The position numbers and the translations under genes were made by a program. 64,000 bases of DNA from Chondrilla cf. caribensis (Eukaryota > Porifera > Demospongiae > Chondrillida > Chondrillidae). The first letter of the stretch is position 1. Every line of letters starts with the position of its first letter. The notes below the pieces were generated by a model. The model made no database searches. It saw only the letters and a program-made list of their open reading frames with translations, and was not told the DNA's origin. The stretch covers positions 4,070,674 through 4,134,673 of the forward strand of contig OZ026559.1 of assembly GCA_964020155.1 (NCBI GenBank), written 5' to 3'. Below are positions 1 to 10,440 of the stretch, in pieces.

Positions 1-208
1 GTGCATTTTTCACTGTGCTACTCACAATTTTTGCAGTATTTTCTGTACAATGTACATGTGTGCCAATAGCATGTTTTGTACAATGTATAGAAGTGTAGTG
101 TATCCTGTCTAATGTACGTATGTAGTGTGTTCTGTACTAAGGTATGTGGTATGTGCCTGTGTATGTACTTTTCCCCTCGTCCAACTCACCCACGAATCCC
201 CACCTCAG

Positions 209-1716
209 GACTGCCAACCAACCCGGTGGAACTGAACAGAGTGGCCATCGTGTTGGATCCAGAGAGGATTGGTGTCTACAACATCGACCAGGTCCTTGAC
301 GTCCTTCGTCCCGAGAAAGTCAAGCCGAAGAAAGAGCCAAAGACAGACGCAGAGAAGATCGCAGTTGAAGTGAGTGAATCCACCTCTGGCAGTGTGTGTC
401 CGACAGTATGTGTGTACGTAATGTAGGTGGATGTACAGGGTGTATTTACAAATACAGTTGAGCCTGCTATAGAGACCACCTGTTTTAAGTGACCACTATT
501 GGACTTTCCACCATATGGACTCAACTACAGTACAGCACCTGTGTATAAAGACCACCTGTCCTAAGTGACCATTAGTGGACTACCCAACGTGTCAACTCAA
601 CTGCAGCACAGCACCTCTATATAAAGACCTCTTTTCTGTCTTCAGAGACCCCCTTTTCCTGGTTCATTGGGTAGACTTTATACGTATACAAGTTCCACTG
701 TATTGTGTTGTATTCATTAGTACTGCAGTTATGTATAATTACTGTACACACATGTACATACGTATAGTGTACCAACTTTATATCCATTTGTGAGGCATGC
801 ATTTCTCATTAGTGGTAGTACTTGGCTGCTATGAACTCTATCTGTCTCACTGCCCTATGCGCAAAGTACGATTTGAAGCATTTTACATGTGCACTAATTG
901 AACCACGTCGAGACCTATCTTTGCTGTCCTGAACATGTGGGCCTGTTCGGGTGTAGTTTCTTTCACGCTTGATTGTCTGAACTTTTCTCTTGTCTGTTGT
1001 CGGTAGATCGACAGACAAGTGTCCTTGTGCACCTGCGAAAAGAAGTTCAAGGTCTCCAAAGTGGGAGAAGGAAAGTACAGGGTGAGTTTGTGCAGTGAAG
1101 AAGGCAAAAGTGGTGTCTAGTTATGGTGGGGTGTGGTTAGTGATGGTGTCTAGTTAGTGATGGGGTGTGGTTAGTGATGGGGTGTGGTTAGTGATGGTGT
1201 CTAGTTAGTGGTGGGGTGTGGTTAGTGATGGGGTGTAGTTAGTGGTGGGGTGTGGTTAGTGATCGTGTCTAGTTAGTGATGGGGTGTGGTTAGTGATGGT
1301 GTCTAGTTAGTGATGGGGTGTGGTTATTGATGGTGTGTGGTTAGTGGTGAGGTGTAGTTAGTGATGGGGTGTAGTTAGTGATGGGGTGTGGTTAGTGATG
1401 GTGTGTAGTTAGTGATGGGGTGTAATTAGTGATGGGGTGTGGTTAGTGATGGGGTGTGGTTAGTGGTGGGGTGTGGTTAGTGGTGGTGTATAGTTATTGG
1501 TACTGAGCAGCTAGTGGTGGTGTATGGCATTGCTTCACTAGTTTGTCATCATCTCTTGTCTCAATCTTCCCTAGTTTGGTGATTCCCAGCAGTTGAGGCT
1601 GGTCCGAATATTGAGGAGTACTGTCATGGTGAGAGTTGGGGGAGGTTGGGACCCACTGGACGTGTTCCTCAAGAAGCATGATCCTTGTAGAGGTGTGTGT
1701 GTGTGTGTGTGTGTGT

Positions 1717-1758
<42 letters not shown>

Positions 1759-2527
1759 ATGTGTGTGTAAGTCCATCTGTGGTAACTTAGTGCATGCTGT
1801 AACCGACTTCCACTGAGGTATTCATTGTTACTAACCCATAGCCACTGGCCGGACTAACATTGAACTGCAACAAGAATTTCTGAAAAAGGCAGGAACTAAG
1901 CCGGGACTAGCAATGGCTGGTTTCAGGACTTCAACACAGTCAGCTCTCAAAGCAAAGCATAGTGCTGCTCAAGGCAAAGACCCTTTACCCACGCCTGGAT
2001 CACATCTGCAAGCTGATGTTGTTAACAGCCCACAACGAATGGAGATGCCGAGAGAAAAGCGTGAGGTGTCCAAACCAAGACTGGCCACTGCCAAGCGGCT
2101 GGGAACTCCGGAAAGGACTGGCATCCCCACACTGAAGTCGCCCCCTCGAGCAACTCCGCCTAAACACTCATTACCACGAAGGTCCCCTCGGAGGGAAACC
2201 GGCAAGGCTAGTGTGGGGACGGACGTAACACACTCTCCCACTCAGACCACTGTCAAGGAGCGCCCGCTGTCCAGTGAGCTTCTTGACGTACAGCTTGAAG
2301 GTGAAGAACTGAAGGGGAAGGTTCGTACCTCAATGGAAAGAACCACGGAGGAGAAGGGAAAGAAGACTACAACCACAACGTTCAGAGCATCTAAGTCTCC
2401 TTCTCCCAAAACAGAAGGATCTGAGAAGACGAAGACCACACCAGGCTCCAAGGAAAAACAAAGTCGTATTCCAACCCACGGTTCGAAAATCCCCACCCCA
2501 GGGAAGGGGAAATCCGGCACCAAATAA
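209..2527 (+). CDS. Spectraplakin (dystonin/MACF1/Shot-like), C-terminal part, 4 exons
   Basis: This is the 3' end of a giant actin-microtubule crosslinker; the rest lies left of the window. Exons read as 209-369, 1007-1081, 1575-1692 and 1842-2527, each bounded by AG acceptors and GT donors. Exon 1 encodes a degenerate EF-hand tail ([20 protein letters not shown]) whose calcium-loop acidic residues are largely lost. Exons 2 to 4 encode a GAS2-related (GAR) microtubule-binding domain, with [13 protein letters not shown], then [29 protein letters not shown] and GRTNIEL, the signature seen in MACF1, dystonin and Shot. The last exon continues into a basic Ser/Pro/Thr/Lys tail of about 200 residues containing TGIP, SRIP and SKIP, which fit the S/T-x-I-P motif for EB1 end-binding proteins. 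An AATAAA signal lies at 2718. GAS2-like proteins share the GAR domain, but the EF-hand directly before it favours a spectraplakin. Confidence 0.88.
455..700. mobile_element. Non-autonomous pogo/Tigger-like DNA element in a spectraplakin intron
   Basis: A 246-bp sequence starts CAGTTGAGCCTGCTATAGAG and ends as the inverse of CAGTGGAACTTG. A TA dinucleotide flanks it on both sides (453-454 and 701-702). The terminal CAGT(G/T)GA..CCT pattern and the TA duplication are typical of Tc1/mariner-pogo miniature elements. Internally it carries two similar stretches (AAGACCACCTGT..AAGTGACCA). It has no transposase. Confidence 0.6.
1116..1500. repeat. Minisatellite, about 17-bp unit, in a spectraplakin intron
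   Basis: About 22 imperfect copies of a unit like TTAGTGATGGGGTGTGG fill most of the intron between the two parts of the GAR domain. Copies differ mainly by GGGGTGTG versus GGTGTCTA. Confidence 0.85.
1693..1769. repeat. (GT)n microsatellite beginning at a splice donor
   Basis: An almost pure GT tract, with one CTG interruption and a GCAT near its end, starts exactly at the donor that follows codon DPCR of the spectraplakin gene. Confidence 0.9.
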
Positions 2528-3530
2528 TTAGTGATATTGAAACTTTGTAGTGTTAAATAGTAGTAGTAGTTTCGAATTTAGTAGTTGATGTGAGTAGCAG
2601 TGATTGTGATATTGCGCAATCCATGATAGATACCGCCATGTGACACGTTCACACCTCTTCAGAGGGATTGAAGCAACATGATCAAGGTTAATTATCATGA
2701 TCAGATATTTTACAATTAATAAAACTACATGAACCAGTGATAGGTGGGATTTTCAATTCACAATCATGGTGTGTCGATCTTATAATATTCAACCCCCTTA
2801 GTACATTCACTAGTATGCAATAATAGGGTACAGAACCAATCTTGATCCAGAATCAAGTCTTGAATACATCATTATAATATTATAGTATGGTAATGATAGC
2901 AGTATTTTTATATAGCCACTCTGTTACAAACCGCGTATATTATATAATATATATATATGATATGCACAGCCGTATTTGCCTTGGGACCTAACAGTTTCAT
3001 ATAATATAATATTATAACATTAATCAGTACCACACTAGTGCTTGCTTGCAGGTGTTCGGGCCATGGTGGTGTAAAATAGTGGTATTACCCTTCCGGGTTG
3101 GGAGATCAGCAGAGAGACAATTATTTCTCCGTAGTTGATGACGAGAGTGCCACCTCTGGCCAAGTTGTTTATCATTGGAGACAAACTAAAGTGTCTATCA
3201 ATATAGCTACTAACTAGAGTATTTTGTTTAATGAGTGATTGGTATATTGTGACAATAGTCGTGACCTGGGCAATATTACGTAATATTGATATATACAAAT
3301 GTGCTCACATCGAGTGTGGATGTACGTACGTCTGCTTATACTCCTTTGATTTAATCGTCTTCTCCCAATACAATGCAATAGATTTTCAAAACATAATACT
3401 GTTATGGAATAATAATAATAATAACTTACAATCTCACTAGTATAAGGCACAACAGTCGTGATCTAACATAATGTACTTCACATATTATAGAATAATATTC
3501 CATCTCATCCAGTGATGGTATGATAATTCT
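2528..3530. other. Intergenic, no gene seen
   Basis: AT-rich spacer after the spectraplakin stop. It holds the probable poly(A) signal (2718-2723) and low-complexity TA runs near 2940. No reading frame here looks coding. Confidence 0.6.
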
Positions 3531-3534
3531 CACA

Positions 3535-3770
3535 CACATTGCATGTTATTGCGATGATTGTTCATCTTGTGCACGTGGGTTGTCCCTCTACATATGAATA
3601 TAATCCACTGCACAACACTAGTTCACATATGAATATCATAACTGGCCATGAATATTCCAGGAGATATCCCTCAGGAGAGTTGGTGACCTTTAGCAGTGGC
3701 GGGATCGGAAGATGCTTCTTTTCTTTTCCTGCCTTGCTGTCAATTTGTGCTACTCAACACGTAATTATAT
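3535..3770 (+). pseudogene. Duplicated promoter and signal-peptide start of a collagen gene, truncated
   Basis: This stretch copies 3932-4165, the promoter and first codons of the collagen gene at 4094. Shared pieces include ATATGAATATCATAACTGG, GAGATATCCCTCAGGAGAG and TTGGTGACCTTTAGC. The start codon region is altered (GTGGCGGGATCGG instead of ATGGTCATGGATCGG), and similarity ends within the signal-peptide codons, so nothing is encoded. Confidence 0.75.
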
Positions 3771-3797
3771 ACATATACAGTATATTATATATATTAT

Positions 3798-3844
3798 ATT
3801 AATAACAGTATAGTATATATTATATATACTATACTGTTATTAAT
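3798..3844. repeat. Perfect 23-bp-arm palindrome
   Basis: Arms 3798-3820 and 3822-3844 are exact reverse complements around one base. The palindrome sits between the two copies of the promoter duplication. Confidence 0.85.
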
Positions 3845-3931
3845 CATTCACTATAATGGCACTATAAGGTACACAACCTCAACTGCACCTGATGTAGAGG
3901 ATAGCATAATATCAGATTAAGTGACGTGATG

Positions 3932-4093
3932 ATTATTACACACGTAACATGTTGCCATGGTGATTGTTCATCTCGTGGGTTGTTCCCACTGCATATGAAT
4001 ATAATCAACTACACAATACTTCACATATGAATATCATAACTGGTCATGAATATTACAAGAGATATCCCTCAGGAGAGTTGGTGACCTTTAGCG
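3932..4093 (+). promoter_or_regulatory. Upstream region of collagen gene A
   Basis: It contains TATGAATAT at 3994 and 4026 (100 and 68 bp before the ATG) and CATGGTGATTGTTCAT further up. The same boxes precede the other collagen genes of the array. No strong TATA box is seen. Confidence 0.5.
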
Positions 4094-5374
4094 ATGGTCA
4101 TGGATCGGAACACTCTTCTTCTCTTTTCCTGTCTTTTCCTTGCTGTCAGTTTGTGTTACTCAGCTCGTAAGGCACAAAAGCTCTCTCCATCTCCATCTCC
4201 TTCTTCTCCCAATTCTGAGCAGTGTAATGCAGGATACTTGTTACAAGGTCCACTGGTAGGTCCTCCCGGTCGCGATGGTCGTGATGGAGTTGGGGCAGCA
4301 GGTCGCGATGGTCTCCCCGGTCCAGTCGGTCCACCTGGTCCCCCGGGACCTCCAGGAACTAACAGTATCAACTTCAATGAACTTCGTGAGATGGTTCGGC
4401 TGATAACCAAAGAAGAAATGAAGAACACATCTGTAGGTCGTGAAACAATGAAGGTTGTTGTGGAACATGATAAACTGTGTCAGTCATCCTCTGGGACCTT
4501 TCCTGTGAAGAATGCCAAGAGCCCCTCCACTGGAATTCATAGGAATGGGTCTTGTGCAGAAGGACAGAGTATTTTTGATCCAGCAATGTCCTGCAAAAAA
4601 ATCCTCCTCTGCAACCCTTATAGCTCTTCTGGTTACTACTGGGTTTATAGCAGACTTTCATCCAACAAGAATTACGGTATTATTCGTGTTTACTGTCACA
4701 TGGAGCCCGACATCTGTGGAATGCCCGGAGTGATGCGTGTGGCCTTCTTGAACATGACTGACACTACAGTCAATTGCCCTTATCCACTGACACTAGAAAC
4801 ACAATCAGGAAAGAGGATGTGTGTCAGCCCAACATCTAGCTCGCAGTTTTCCACTGTTGAATTCGGCACATACGGTATAAACTACAGCTATGTATGCGGA
4901 AGAGCCATTGGGTATTCCAAGTATCACAATTATGGTTTTTATTACGGTGCTAGGTCCTACACATCCATTGAACAACCCTACGTGAGTGGATTGTCTGTCA
5001 CTTGCCAAATCAAAGGTGAACACAATCACATATGGTCCTTTGCAGCTGGTTACAGGGAAAGTAGTAGTGATTCTGAGAACTGTCCTTGTGCTCCTAGCCA
5101 GGGTACTAATCCTCCATCATTTGTCGGTCAGAACTACTACTGCGAGTCAGGCAGCTATTCCTCCCCATCAAACCAATGGTACATGGACAATCCCCTATGG
5201 GACGGTGAGGGTTGCTACTCTACATCTAAGTGTTGTGACAACAGCCGTTTTCCGTGGTTCTGGACTGTTCTGCCAGACACGACCAATTCTGATATTCACG
5301 TTCGTTGGATGGACCCACAAGGACATGGAAATGGTATCGTAGGCATCGAACAATTGGAGTTGTATGTGTACTAA
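4094..5374 (+). CDS. Secreted collagen-domain protein A (ficolin-like layout)
   Basis: This is a 426-residue single-exon gene. Residues 1-23 form a signal peptide (hydrophobic LLLFSCLFLAVSLCYSA). A Ser-Pro stretch (31-40) and SEQCNAG follow, then about a dozen Gly-X-Y triplets (52-88) with one imperfection after GRDGV. A short helical neck (NELREMVRLITKEEMKN, 95-111) could trimerise the chain. The C-terminal domain (about 154-426) opens like the first subdomain of a fibrinogen-related domain (SGYYWV..VYCHMEPDICG), continues as VMRVAFLNMT, VCGRA, HIWSFAAG, CPC, YYCESG and NPLWDGEGC, and ends IEQLELYVY. I have seen this domain type in sponge and cnidarian proteins but cannot name it. The layout suggests an extracellular recognition or matrix protein. 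Its neck and linker differ from those of all other copies here. Confidence 0.85.
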   Translation: MVMDRNTLLLFSCLFLAVSLCYSARKAQKLSPSPSPSSPNSEQCNAGYLLQGPLVGPPGRDGRDGVGAAGRDGLPGPVGPPGPPGPPGTNSINFNELREMVRLITKEEMKNTSVGRETMKVVVEHDKLCQSSSGTFPVKNAKSPSTGIHRNGSCAEGQSIFDPAMSCKKILLCNPYSSSGYYWVYSRLSSNKNYGIIRVYCHMEPDICGMPGVMRVAFLNMTDTTVNCPYPLTLETQSGKRMCVSPTSSSQFSTVEFGTYGINYSYVCGRAIGYSKYHNYGFYYGARSYTSIEQPYVSGLSVTCQIKGEHNHIWSFAAGYRESSSDSENCPCAPSQGTNPPSFVGQNYYCESGSYSSPSNQWYMDNPLWDGEGCYSTSKCCDNSRFPWFWTVLPDTTNSDIHVRWMDPQGHGNGIVGIEQLELYVY

Positions 5375-6130
5375 TAACTCATCTCCACACTAAACCTAAC
5401 TTAGTAGTCAGACAAGCTCATACTGTAGCTGTTATCTTTAAGTAATCTATACTTGTTGAAGTAAATAATTAATTTGACTGAAATGTGGTTTTTATGAGCA
5501 TGTCTGAAGTAGATTTGGCAGGAGATATATAATGAGTAAGGTCCTGCATTTGGCAAGTTGGATGGCAAACATGTATACTATAGTAAGTAGGTCACATTTG
5601 ATAACCAGGATTTACTCCTGCAAATCCAAATACCACCACTGTGGAGGAACAGGATGCATCATGCACTGAACGTGTGTACAGTACATTGGGACACTCATCA
5701 TAGGGTTGTATGCATGAGTGTTCTTCATACAAATGTTAATTTATGGACCAGCGTGAATCTAGAACACATTAGTGTGGATCATCTATTGTGATAGAAGGTG
5801 TTGCCAATATTGTTCCCCTCCAACTACCACCTTTATATGATGTGGCTAATTAAAATAGTGCATGCAATTCTGTTGGTGTTAACCCTCTTCACTTTGGGGA
5901 CAGTATGTTTTCCATTTAAATGTCATCATGTTTCTACAAGCCATTGGAGAAAGGGAAAAATAATGAAAGCAAGCAAGTAAATGTTGAAGACATGAGCAAA
6001 ACTTGCTACATCTGTCGAATCTATAAAATCATAACCATGCGTGTGCTCCTAACCTACTGTGAGAGTTACTTTCCAATTCGGTAATGAATATTGTTATAAG
6101 CATGTTATTATTATTTTAAATAGCATAGCA
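5375..6130. other. Spacer; 3' flank of collagen gene A
   Basis: No gene is seen. From about 5466 the sequence matches 24076-24720, where the same 3' flank follows a deleted collagen gene, so this spacer belongs to the duplicated block. Confidence 0.6.
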
Positions 6131-6142
6131 TGAGTGGAAGTT

Positions 6143-6146
<4 letters not shown>

Positions 6147-6214
<68 letters not shown>

Positions 6215-6262
6215 GCACGCATGCACGCACGCACGCACACGCATGCATGCACACACACACCT
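6147..6262. repeat. (CA/CGCA)n microsatellite
   Basis: CA and CGCA/TGCA runs lie just beyond the stop codon of the minus-strand seven-helix gene. A similar tract occupies the same place after the copy at 24930, so it is an inherited part of the block. Confidence 0.9.
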
Positions 6263-6305
6263 ATGGAATCAATAATCAAAAATTAATATTACACCATTTC
6301 CAAGC

Positions 6306-8243
6306 TCAATGTTTATCATCCCATTCCTGAATAATCCTCCAAAGTGCCAGACTTTGTTTTATTTTCTGTAGCATCCTCTTCACCACCCACAAAACTATTG
6401 GTATAGCCACGTGCCGTATGACAAAGTAGATAGAGTTTGAGACACTTTGAGTCTTTTCTCCATATTTACTCAAATGTAGTATAAGTGTAATACTGAATGT
6501 TAGTGATCCAAATCCAAAGACAAGTACTGCTATGAACATGAGTAGCAGTATCTGTCGAAGCGCTTGTTTTGGTGTGATTCTGTATTCCTCTTCTTTGATG
6601 AAGATTTGATCAATTGTGAAGGGAATGGATGTTATAATGATGCATACAAACATTGCACACCACACTGTCAGAATGCCAAATCCGTACAAGTGTGGATTAG
6701 CACTCACTAACAAGAGTTGAAATGAAAGACATATTATTATAGAGGTTGCCATCATGTATATGCCCAGAAGTGATATAGTTGTAATGATTCTGTGTTGTTT
6801 TCTTCCACAACATTGTGTAAATATGCTCCAAGTTTTGGGAATGGGGAAAGTGATGTACTTGCTGTGAATGCAAATATTATATTGTATCCAAACACGAGGC
6901 AACTGTTTCTACAAGCCATTGGAGAAAGGGCGAAATAATGATAGCAAGATATCAGTAACAATTTGCCAAGCAAGTAAACATTGAAGACATGAGCAAGACT
7001 TGCTACAGCCCAGAAGAATGGTACTTTAGCTTTGCTCCTACTTTGCTGTAGATTCTTGACCATTTTTTTTCCCTGGGTGTGCAGTAGCAAGGGTATCAAA
7101 GTTCCAAGTGCAGCAATCAAAAAGAAGAACACATCCCGTGTGCTGGCCCCATCCATTTTCATAGCTCCTACAAATGTTGTCCTCCTCAGCATAGTGCCCA
7201 CTAGATCGACATCATACTTGCTGCGGCTATAATTACTTAAAAGCATGTAGAATACTCCAGCTGTTGTTGTCTTTTCCTCCAAAAATCTTTCTGACTTCGC
7301 AAAAACAGCATTGAATTCGAACAGCTGCAGATTAATATTAGACAAAGTTAACATTAATGTATTATATGGTGAATAATCATAATCATCAATATGTACGTAT
7401 GTAGTAAGACAATTGAGGCCACCTATGGTACACCTGGGGTCTAGTTACTGAAGTGGTCTTTAAGTGGCGTTCACAAAGAATTCCATGCTGGTTGGACCTT
7501 ATTATTCAATAATAAATACTGGGAAATTATAGTGTGATCTCAACATGACTGCAACTGAAATGATTTTGTGGTTCCATATCTTTGTGTGCCTATGAAAAGC
7601 CTGGATTTAATATGAAAATTACATAGTGGCAATACCATCATCTATGTTACAATATATTTTTTCAAATTTTGTATTTTGTTAATTTAAATTTGTCTATAGA
7701 TCTGTATGGTTACATTGTTCAGGATATTTATGTCCACATTACCTGTACAGTTACGTCTCCCAAGACTTCCCAGTCATCCTTAGTGATTAGCGGACTTTTG
7801 ATGCAGGCAATCTGTCTTGAAGGGAAGAATGGAGAAGATTTGTTGAATAAAAGGTAGTAGGTCACAGTGGGTAGGTATTCTCCAAATTCCAGTAGTATTC
7901 CCTCACTCTCAATGCTGTATATCGGTGTAGTGGTCCACATGTACCAATATATGTTGTGATAAGTGTAGTTTATTCCCGGGTATGTCCTCCATGGATAGGT
8001 CCCAAGTGAGCACTCTTCAGGAAGTGTGTCCGTGTAGTTGGTGAAGTAGGCTATGATGACACTAGATGGTTTAGCCCGATTGATGGGGTAGAAGGCATTG
8101 AGGAGCTGTTGATAGTTGTCAGGATAAGCTTTGATGGAGTTCAATATTTCCAAGGGATCATCACAAACTTGATAGTGATCACATCCTCCACAAGTACCTT
8201 CTATGAGGATAGTCCACAGAACCAGTATTATTGCTGCACTCAT
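6306..8243 (-). pseudogene. Seven-helix membrane protein, copy 1, frameshifted
   Basis: Exon 1 (8243-7743) encodes a signal peptide (AIILVLWTILIEGTCGG) and a 167-residue ectodomain with NYT and NKSS glycosylation sites. Its donor reads CAG|GTAATG, and the acceptor TTAATCTGCAG starts exon 2 at 7324. Exon 2 begins LFEFNAVFAKSERF and holds the membrane part. Compared with the intact copy at 24930-26854, a 16-bp deletion near 6870 (after VFGYNIIF) shifts the frame in the third membrane segment, so the last five helices are out of frame (readable from about 6885 to 6306). As drawn it would make only a truncated protein. A sequencing error cannot be excluded, but 16 bp is large for one. Confidence 0.75.
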
Positions 8244-8690
8244 TCTTCACTCAATTGTACCTGGCTATGGTGAGCAACAATAGTGCAGTGACTTTCTTAT
8301 ACAGTCAACTATATAGCAAATTTTCACCTTCCATTCAGGATGTTTACAACTGTTTTCCATATTGTTGGATTGCAATCTACTTTAAAATGAACTACTCTTT
8401 TTATTTTCAAAATATCCAAAACCACTTGTGGAATTCTGATTCCGTTTTGCTTTCAATTTTAACTCCTCGTGACCAGATGGTTCACACTAAAATAGATATT
8501 TTTTCCTACCACCAAGTCGTGCACAGTAGTAGCTAGCTAGAGTGTATTAAGAGCAGCAGCGTAGCTAGACATTATATATAAAGAACTGCGTATGGTGACA
8601 TCTTGTTGCATGCAATGTTCATGGGGTAAACTGCAACTGTTACAGGCCTATAATATTGAGCATAATATATTAATATTAATACGGCTGCGC
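8244..8690 (-). promoter_or_regulatory. Upstream region of seven-helix copy 1
   Basis: On the minus strand a TATAAGAAAG box lies at 8292-8301, 53-58 bp before the ATG. It is conserved before the other copies (for example TATAAGAAAG before the gene at 26854). The rest is shared with the flanks of the other copies. Confidence 0.5.
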
Positions 8691-8692
8691 AT

Positions 8693-9240
8693 GCTGTAGA
8701 CAGCCCTCATTTGTCCATCGCTTCAAAGCTTGTCATGCAGGCATTGGATAATTTTGGGGCACTCATACTTCACTCAATTGCACCTGGCTATGGTGAGCAA
8801 CAATAGTGAGTGGCTTTTTATACAGTCAACTATATTACAAGTTTTTTATCTTCCATTCAGGATGTTTACAACTGTTTTCCATATTATTGAATTACAATTT
8901 ACTTTAAAATGAATTACTCTTTTTACTTTCAAAATATCCTCAACTACTTGTGGAATACTGATTTCGTTTTGCTTTCAATTTCAACTCCTCGAGACCTGAT
9001 AGCCCACACTAGAATGCGTATGTATCCTACCAAGTGGTATTGAGTTGTATAGCTAGAGATTGTAAAGAGCTGCATATGGTGACATCTTGTTGCATGCAAT
9101 TTTCATGGGGTGAACTGCAACTTTTACGAGCCTAATATGTAATACTGAGCATAATATATTATACAGCTGCTGCAGACAGCTCTCATTTATTCATTACTCA
9201 TTTATTCAACGCTTCAAAGCTTGTCATGCAGGCGTTGGAT
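8693..9240 (-). repeat. Tandem duplicate of the seven-helix promoter
   Basis: About 8758-9150 repeats 8237-8680, including the CTCACCATAGCCAGG block, the TATA-like box and even the start codon (rc of CAT at 8763). The copy stops after roughly three codons, so it is a promoter without a gene. A similar unit follows the copy at 26854, but there only one is present. Confidence 0.7.
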
Positions 9241-9599
9241 AATTTTTGGTGGGCTCTTCAGAGTTGAATTCCGAGAGAACCTGTCTTCAACCGGTCTGTT
9301 GGTTGAATGAGGGTTTCATATTATGTTCACAATACAGAGAGTACCTTGCAGACTGCATGGCAGTTATCAATGTGACATGTTTTGTCCTTGGTCAACAGTA
9401 CTGCATAGTTCCCCAGTGCTCATATAATGCACAATATTACGTGTAATTTTGTATGTACATTCCTATGAGGTACCGATGGTTATTGTACACTTTGCTATTG
9501 GTCTCCATGAACTGCCATTTTACAAGTTACCGCTGGTCATCACAGCCTGTCCAGAGTCATAAATTTTTGTGCAACAGACACTATACCTAGTCACTTGCC

Positions 9600-10440
9600 A
9601 CGCAAACCTGTACTGGAATTAATATTGTACACATGTAGGTATAGTGTATTTCATTAGCTACATAATATTATGTTGTTGTGAACAGAAAAACAGAAATTTC
9701 TACAAGATTAGGAAATTATGTCAAATCGATTTGGTCGATTCTCACATGTATGAATAGGTAGCCCTATTAATGAGGTGACCCTATAGCTGACATGATCTTA
9801 TAGGTGGTCCTATAACTTGAGTTATATGGTTCACGGCCCTAATATTGAGGTAATTGGATGTGATCTTTACTGAATTGTCTTAGTGCTGTGGTGGTCTTTC
9901 AGTTGGCGCTATTCAGTTCATGGTATGCCATGGATTGTTCACAAGAGCATGATCATCACACTGGAATGCATGGCTTTCACAGTACAGCACTTATCCACTG
10001 AATGTGGTTATTTGAACCCATAATTTGTAGAACTGCCACAATCGTTGCAGAGTATGGTTTCCTACTTGACAAAGACTTGTGCAGTACAAAGACAGTTTCG
10101 GGGGCCAGACCTTCACTATATGTATAGTATTATGTTGATGTTGTGTCAGAAGTACATAAACATCACACTGGAATGGCTTCCACTTTATAGCACTTGATCT
10201 AATAAGATCCCTTAATCTGTACAACTGCCAAAACCATTGTAGAGTATGGTTTCCTCCATTGCAATGACTTCTGCAGTACAAGGACTTGTTTGGGGACCAG
10301 GCGTTCACTACGTGTGCTCACGTATGTTGATGTTATGTCTCGAGCAGTATGGCATCCATTGCAATTGGAGTAATTATCTTTTATACTAATTATTATGTCC
10401 TGGATCATAAACGAATGATTTATATTTATACATGAGAATC
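9600..10440. repeat. Block repeat with an internal tandem duplication (about 185 bp x 2)
   Basis: The stretch matches 28380-29210. Inside it, 9955-10135 and 10145-10335 are diverged tandem copies (shared ACACTGGAATG, AACTGCC, AGTATGGTTTCCT, CTTGTGCAGTACAA and CTTCTGCAGTACAA). A related piece lies upstream of the collagen gene at 60121 (about 59860-60000). No coding sequence is seen. Confidence 0.65.

Noticed and set aside
809..1107. Minus-strand frames across a spectraplakin intron and exon
   Set aside because: They overlap the clearly coding GAR exon on the other strand and lack any recognisable content.
4146..4428. Minus-strand Gly/Pro-rich frames opposite every collagen gene (also 11514-11954, 15058-15558, 30384-30806, 35475-35771, 40362-40751, 60204-60524)
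   Set aside because: They are mirror images of the GGT-CCN codons of the collagen stretch; Gly-Pro codons read as Gly-Pro on the other strand too.
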